Source: JAHIVB01 sp964574705 (GTDB lineage Bacteria; Bacillota_I; Bacilli_A; Izemoplasmatales; Hujiaoplasmataceae). From it: 64,000 nucleotides of DNA. The notes under the pieces were generated by a model, which worked only from the letters and a program-made list of their open reading frames with translations, ran no database searches and was not told where the DNA came from. This document shows positions 60,999 through 64,000 of the stretch, one piece after another. A program made the translations under genes and the position numbers. The stretch is taken from contig CAZNOO010000002.1 in the NCBI GenBank assembly GCA_964574705.1, positions 65,783-129,782 on the forward strand. Direction: 5' to 3'. Every line of letters begins with the position of its first letter. Position 1 is the first letter of the stretch.

Positions 60999-62155
60999 AA
61001 TTAGCCTTTTCAATCGCAAAGAGATTTCTAAAATCCGGAAAAACTCAAACACTGATGATTGTTCTTGGAATTGCAATTGGAGTGTCGGTCCAAGTATTTA
61101 TCGGTTCGCTAATTTCTGGCCTTCAAAACTCTTTAGTTGATAAAACCATCGGTTCTTCTTCTCAAATCACTGTAAAAGCCGCTGAAACTGGAACTTACAT
61201 CACGGACTACGAAAGTAAAATGGTGATTATCGAGAATGTATCTCAAAATATTACAATTGTGTCTCCTGCCATCAACCAAAGCGGTGCTTTGGTAAATGGA
61301 GCTTCTAGTGAACCTGTTCTTGCAAGAGGATTTGATTTTACGAGAGCAGATGACATTTACCAGTTTGATCAAAAACTTGTTGAAGGCAGACTTCCATCCG
61401 CTGACAATGAAGTTGTCTTAGGACTCGATTTATATGAAACATTGGGGTTGAGTTTAAATGATTCCGTTGAGTTTCAAGTCCCGCTTGTTGGAAGCCAAAA
61501 CTTCACCGTTGTAGGTGTATATGACTTCAACGTCAAACAAATTAACCAAACATGGATTTTGACAAATCTCTCTACGCTCCAAACCATCCTTTCAATCGGT
61601 CAAGACATCTCTCAAATAGAGATGCAAGTCAAAGATGTATTTGCGGCAGACCAACTATCTATCGAAGTCGATACCGCATTAAATGATTCATCCCTTTCCG
61701 TCGATAATTGGATTTTGCAAAATGCAGAATTGCTCAGTGGCCTTCAAGGACAAAGCATTTCCTCATTGATGATTCAAATCTTTGTCATGGTTTCTGTTGT
61801 GCTGGGAATCTCTAGTGTGCTAGCCATCACAGTTCTTCAAAAATCAAAACAAATCGGTATTTTAAAAGCCATGGGAATCAAAGACAAGGACGCTTCTCTC
61901 GTATTTTTGTTTCAAGGTTTCATTCTTGGAATATTCGGAGCAATCCTCGGCGTGTTGTTTGGTCTTGGACTTTCTTACATGTTTACGACTTTCGCAATCG
62001 GTGCAGACGGTAACCCTGTCGTTCCGCTTTATATCGATTTTGGATTCATTGGTCTGTCTGCAGCCATCGCGGTCGCAGCTGCTACCATCGCTTCCTTGAT
62101 ACCTGCTCGCAAGTCTTCAAAACTTAGTGTAATCGAGGTGATTAGAAATGCCTAA
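60995..62155 (+). CDS. MacB/FtsX-type ABC transporter permease
   Basis: 386 residues. TM1 (about 17-39), an extracytoplasmic MacB-PCD domain (about 45-260), then three more membrane segments with the FtsX pattern (SVVLGISSVLAITVLQKSKQ, IGILKAMGIKDKDASLVFLF). ATGA overlap with the B12-binding gene, GGAGG upstream. Type VII ABC proteins of this kind do mechanotransmission or lipoprotein/peptide release. No MacA-like adaptor is next to it. Confidence 0.9.
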   Translation: MKLAFSIAKRFLKSGKTQTLMIVLGIAIGVSVQVFIGSLISGLQNSLVDKTIGSSSQITVKAAETGTYITDYESKMVIIENVSQNITIVSPAINQSGALVNGASSEPVLARGFDFTRADDIYQFDQKLVEGRLPSADNEVVLGLDLYETLGLSLNDSVEFQVPLVGSQNFTVVGVYDFNVKQINQTWILTNLSTLQTILSIGQDISQIEMQVKDVFAADQLSIEVDTALNDSSLSVDNWILQNAELLSGLQGQSISSLMIQIFVMVSVVLGISSVLAITVLQKSKQIGILKAMGIKDKDASLVFLFQGFILGIFGAILGVLFGLGLSYMFTTFAIGADGNPVVPLYIDFGFIGLSAAIAVAAATIASLIPARKSSKLSVIEVIRNA

Positions 62156-62840
62156 AATCATTGAATTACAAAAAATAAATAAAATTTACGGAGAAAATAC
62201 AAAATTCCCAACTCAGGTTTTATATGACATTGATCTTGCTTTCGAAGAAAGTTCATTTAACTCCATCATAGGACAATCCGGTTCTGGAAAAAGTACCTTA
62301 CTCAATATATTAGGAACGCTTGATAAACCATCTAATGGAACTGTATTAATTAACCAAATTGAATCTTCTAAAATGAAGAAAAACGTTTTGGCGAAATTGA
62401 GAAATGAAACGATTGGATTTATCTTCCAGTTTCACTATCTACTTCCTGAGTTTACAGCTTTGGAAAATGTATTGATGCCTTATCAAATCTCTAAGAAACC
62501 AATAACCAAAGAGGTACTAGCAAGAGCAAACGAATTGCTGGATCTCGTAGGGCTGGAAAAAGTTAAAAATAACTTATCTATCAATATGAGTGGCGGTCAA
62601 CAACAACGTACCGCTATCGCCAGAAGCCTGATGAATCAACCGAAAATCATTCTTGCAGACGAACCGACTGGAAACCTTGACAGCGACACAACTGAACAAA
62701 TCTACGAGTTGTTAAGGGAAATCAACCATAAGTTCAAAACAACATTCATCGTTATTACTCATGATCGACACATTGCTGAAAAAGCAGACCGCATTATCGA
62801 AATAAAAGACGGTCGAATTAATCTAGATATTCAAAAATAA
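62148..62840 (+). CDS. LolD/MacB-type ABC transporter ATPase
   Basis: 230 residues. Walker A GQSGSGKSTLLN, signature NMSGGQQQRTAIARSL, Walker B IILADEPTGNLD and H-loop VITHDRHIA, the LolD/MacB subfamily. The ATG overlaps the permease stop by 8 bp. Last gene of the three-gene operon, closed by a strong terminator. Confidence 0.93.
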   Translation: MPKIIELQKINKIYGENTKFPTQVLYDIDLAFEESSFNSIIGQSGSGKSTLLNILGTLDKPSNGTVLINQIESSKMKKNVLAKLRNETIGFIFQFHYLLPEFTALENVLMPYQISKKPITKEVLARANELLDLVGLEKVKNNLSINMSGGQQQRTAIARSLMNQPKIILADEPTGNLDSDTTEQIYELLREINHKFKTTFIVITHDRHIAEKADRIIEIKDGRINLDIQK

Positions 62841-62844
62841 GAAA

Positions 62845-62872
62845 AAAAGCGATGCTTTGCGGCATCGCTTTT
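62845..62872. terminator. Bidirectional terminator between ABC operon and mscS
   Basis: AAAAGCGATGC / GCATCGCTTTT perfect stem with 6-nt loop, A-run and T-run on both sides; serves both converging genes. Confidence 0.88.
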
Positions 62873-62876
62873 GTAT

Positions 62877-63923
62877 TTATTCTCTTGGCTGATTGACGAC
62901 GACTTGTGGGAAAGGAATTTCAATTCCGGCAGCATCTAAAATTTCTTTGATTCTCTGACGAATCGCTCTTTCAACTGCGTAATGTTTTTCCATTACCGTT
63001 TTCACGATGACGCGCATGTTCACGCTGCTACTAGCGAGTTCAATCACTCCTACCACTTGTGGATCTTCCAATATGTCAGGGTACATTTCTTTCAATTTCG
63101 GAAGTTCCGCTCTTAATAGTTCTGTTGTTTTTGCAATGTCTTCCTGATATGCAATGCCAAAATCAACAATGCCAATCGAGGGGTTTCTTGAAAAATTAGA
63201 TACTTTGTCAACATCACCGTTTGCGATGATTTTTACTTCACCACGCCAGTTTCTAATTTTAGTAGTTTTTAATCCAATATCTGTGACTTCACCCTTGAAT
63301 CCACCAACTTCGATAATGTCTCCTACATCAAAATGATGCTCGAAGATGATGAAGAATCCACTAATCAAATCATTGATGAATTTCTGTGCACCTAGTCCAA
63401 CGACGAGGCCAGCCATGCCAAGACCTGCAAGCGCTGGAATAACATTAACGCCCCACAATGCAAGAATAATCAATAATGCAATTATATATACCAAATACTT
63501 GATAATGCTTTGAGAGACTTTTGCGATTGTTTTCTTTCTTTTCTGGAGTGGCCCCGTTTTAAGCCCAACTCTCAAAAATGCAATCTTTGAAATTTTCAAC
63601 ACAAGAAATGCAACAAAGAAAGTGAAAACTGAAGCAATTACAGCACTCATCTTGTCAGTAAAAATAGTCTTAAAACCATCGACAATTGAATTATACTGCT
63701 GATTGAAATCATAGTCCCAAACCATCATAATTCCGATGACAGCCATTATGAACAAAGCGAACAACAAAGAATACGCCAAAATGAGGTATCCCTTCTTGAT
63801 GTTGTCTTGATGCTTGTTAATAACATGATTTTGAATCAAATATACGATGACCAAAATGATTGATACACCTATTGTCAATCCAATGTTTAAAGCTTTCGAA
63901 TCAAATAAAAATACAGTATCCAT
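62877..63923 (-). CDS. MscS family mechanosensitive channel
   Basis: 348 residues, about four to five membrane segments in the first half (about 12-33, 43-66, 90-112, 132-160), the pore-lining GLGAQKFINDLISGFFIIFE, and the cytosolic MscS beta domain (FDVGDIIEVGGFKGEV, ANGDVDKVSNFSR). Opens under membrane tension during hypo-osmotic shock, especially relevant if the cell lacks a wall. ATG at 63923 has GGAGG upstream. 77 bp to the window end hold only A/T-rich sequence. Confidence 0.93.
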   Translation of the reverse strand: MDTVFLFDSKALNIGLTIGVSIILVIVYLIQNHVINKHQDNIKKGYLILAYSLLFALFIMAVIGIMMVWDYDFNQQYNSIVDGFKTIFTDKMSAVIASVFTFFVAFLVLKISKIAFLRVGLKTGPLQKRKKTIAKVSQSIIKYLVYIIALLIILALWGVNVIPALAGLGMAGLVVGLGAQKFINDLISGFFIIFEHHFDVGDIIEVGGFKGEVTDIGLKTTKIRNWRGEVKIIANGDVDKVSNFSRNPSIGIVDFGIAYQEDIAKTTELLRAELPKLKEMYPDILEDPQVVGVIELASSSVNMRVIVKTVMEKHYAVERAIRQRIKEILDAAGIEIPFPQVVVNQPRE

Positions 63924-64000
63924 ACATTGTGCCTCCTGCTGAAATCAACTATATTATATCACAAATAGTCTGTTTTTTAATGAATTTAGTTATGAAAAAA

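Noticed and set aside
1..64000. Mycoplasma-type code (TGA = Trp)
   Set aside because: Several conserved genes end in TGA exactly at family length and no in-frame TGA is needed within any gene.

Overview
The window reads as a chromosomal segment of a low-GC bacterium of the Bacillota/Mollicutes lineage. TGA is used as a real stop (for example alaS, galE, galM, the fumarase alpha gene and trmR end in TGA), so this is the standard bacterial code and not the Mycoplasma/Spiroplasma code. Gene order from recD2 through alaS, ruvX, the DUF1292 gene, trmR, trhP1, trhP2, udk and greA matches the Bacillus subtilis yrr region, but the cell-wall gene mltG that sits inside that block in Bacillus is absent. 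With three large lipoproteins, archaeal/eukaryal-like AspRS and ProRS and no peptidoglycan gene in 64 kb, a wall-less or wall-reduced relative (Izemoplasma/Acholeplasma/Haloplasma-like) is a reasonable but unproven guess. No rRNA, tRNA, IS element, prophage or CRISPR array was seen.

Region by region: 1-4.6 kb has yqeG (cut by the window edge) and an mtnN-ygjP-ygiQ-thioesterase operon. 4.6-12.1 kb is the greA/udk/tRNA-wobble-hydroxylation/ruvX/alaS block, with a T-box in front of alaS. 12.1-15.6 kb is pepP-recD2. 15.7-17.5 kb is a PadR-controlled envelope operon with a clear operator. 17.5-24.3 kb holds a VTT membrane protein, gapA with a cre-like site, spx, pepF, T-box-controlled trpS, HPr with a degenerate EIIB-like partner, and ppa. 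24.3-29.7 kb is the rimO, DUF368, SPL-like radical SAM, M20 and amidohydrolase operon. 29.8-34.0 kb is a MarR-controlled heterodimeric ABC exporter with a 10+10 bp perfect inverted repeat over the -35 box. 34.0-41.5 kb has degV, two-subunit fumarase, proS and galM-galE-galT. 41.5-51.2 kb is an oligopeptide-importer operon (surface lipoprotein, oppA, B, C, D, F, small membrane protein). 51.4-54.6 kb has small unknown membrane proteins and an S41-like lipoprotein. 54.8-60.2 kb is a Gfo/Idh-GNAT-ZIP-RluA operon and aspS. 60.3-62.9 kb is a compact operon joining a free-standing cobalamin-binding protein to a MacB/LolCD-like ABC transporter. The window ends with an MscS channel.

Functionally the genes describe a fermentative heterotroph that imports peptides (opp, pepF, pepP, M20), uses galactose through the Leloir route, runs glycolysis under probable HPr/CcpA control, and controls two aminoacyl-tRNA synthetases by T-boxes. 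The most unusual pieces are the B12-binding/ABC operon, the Cys-less membrane-anchored EIIB-like protein beside HPr, the Spx homologue with an extra Cys-rich tail, and the InlB/GLUG-type lipoprotein that leads the opp operon. All calls rest on reading the sequence and its translations; no database search was run.
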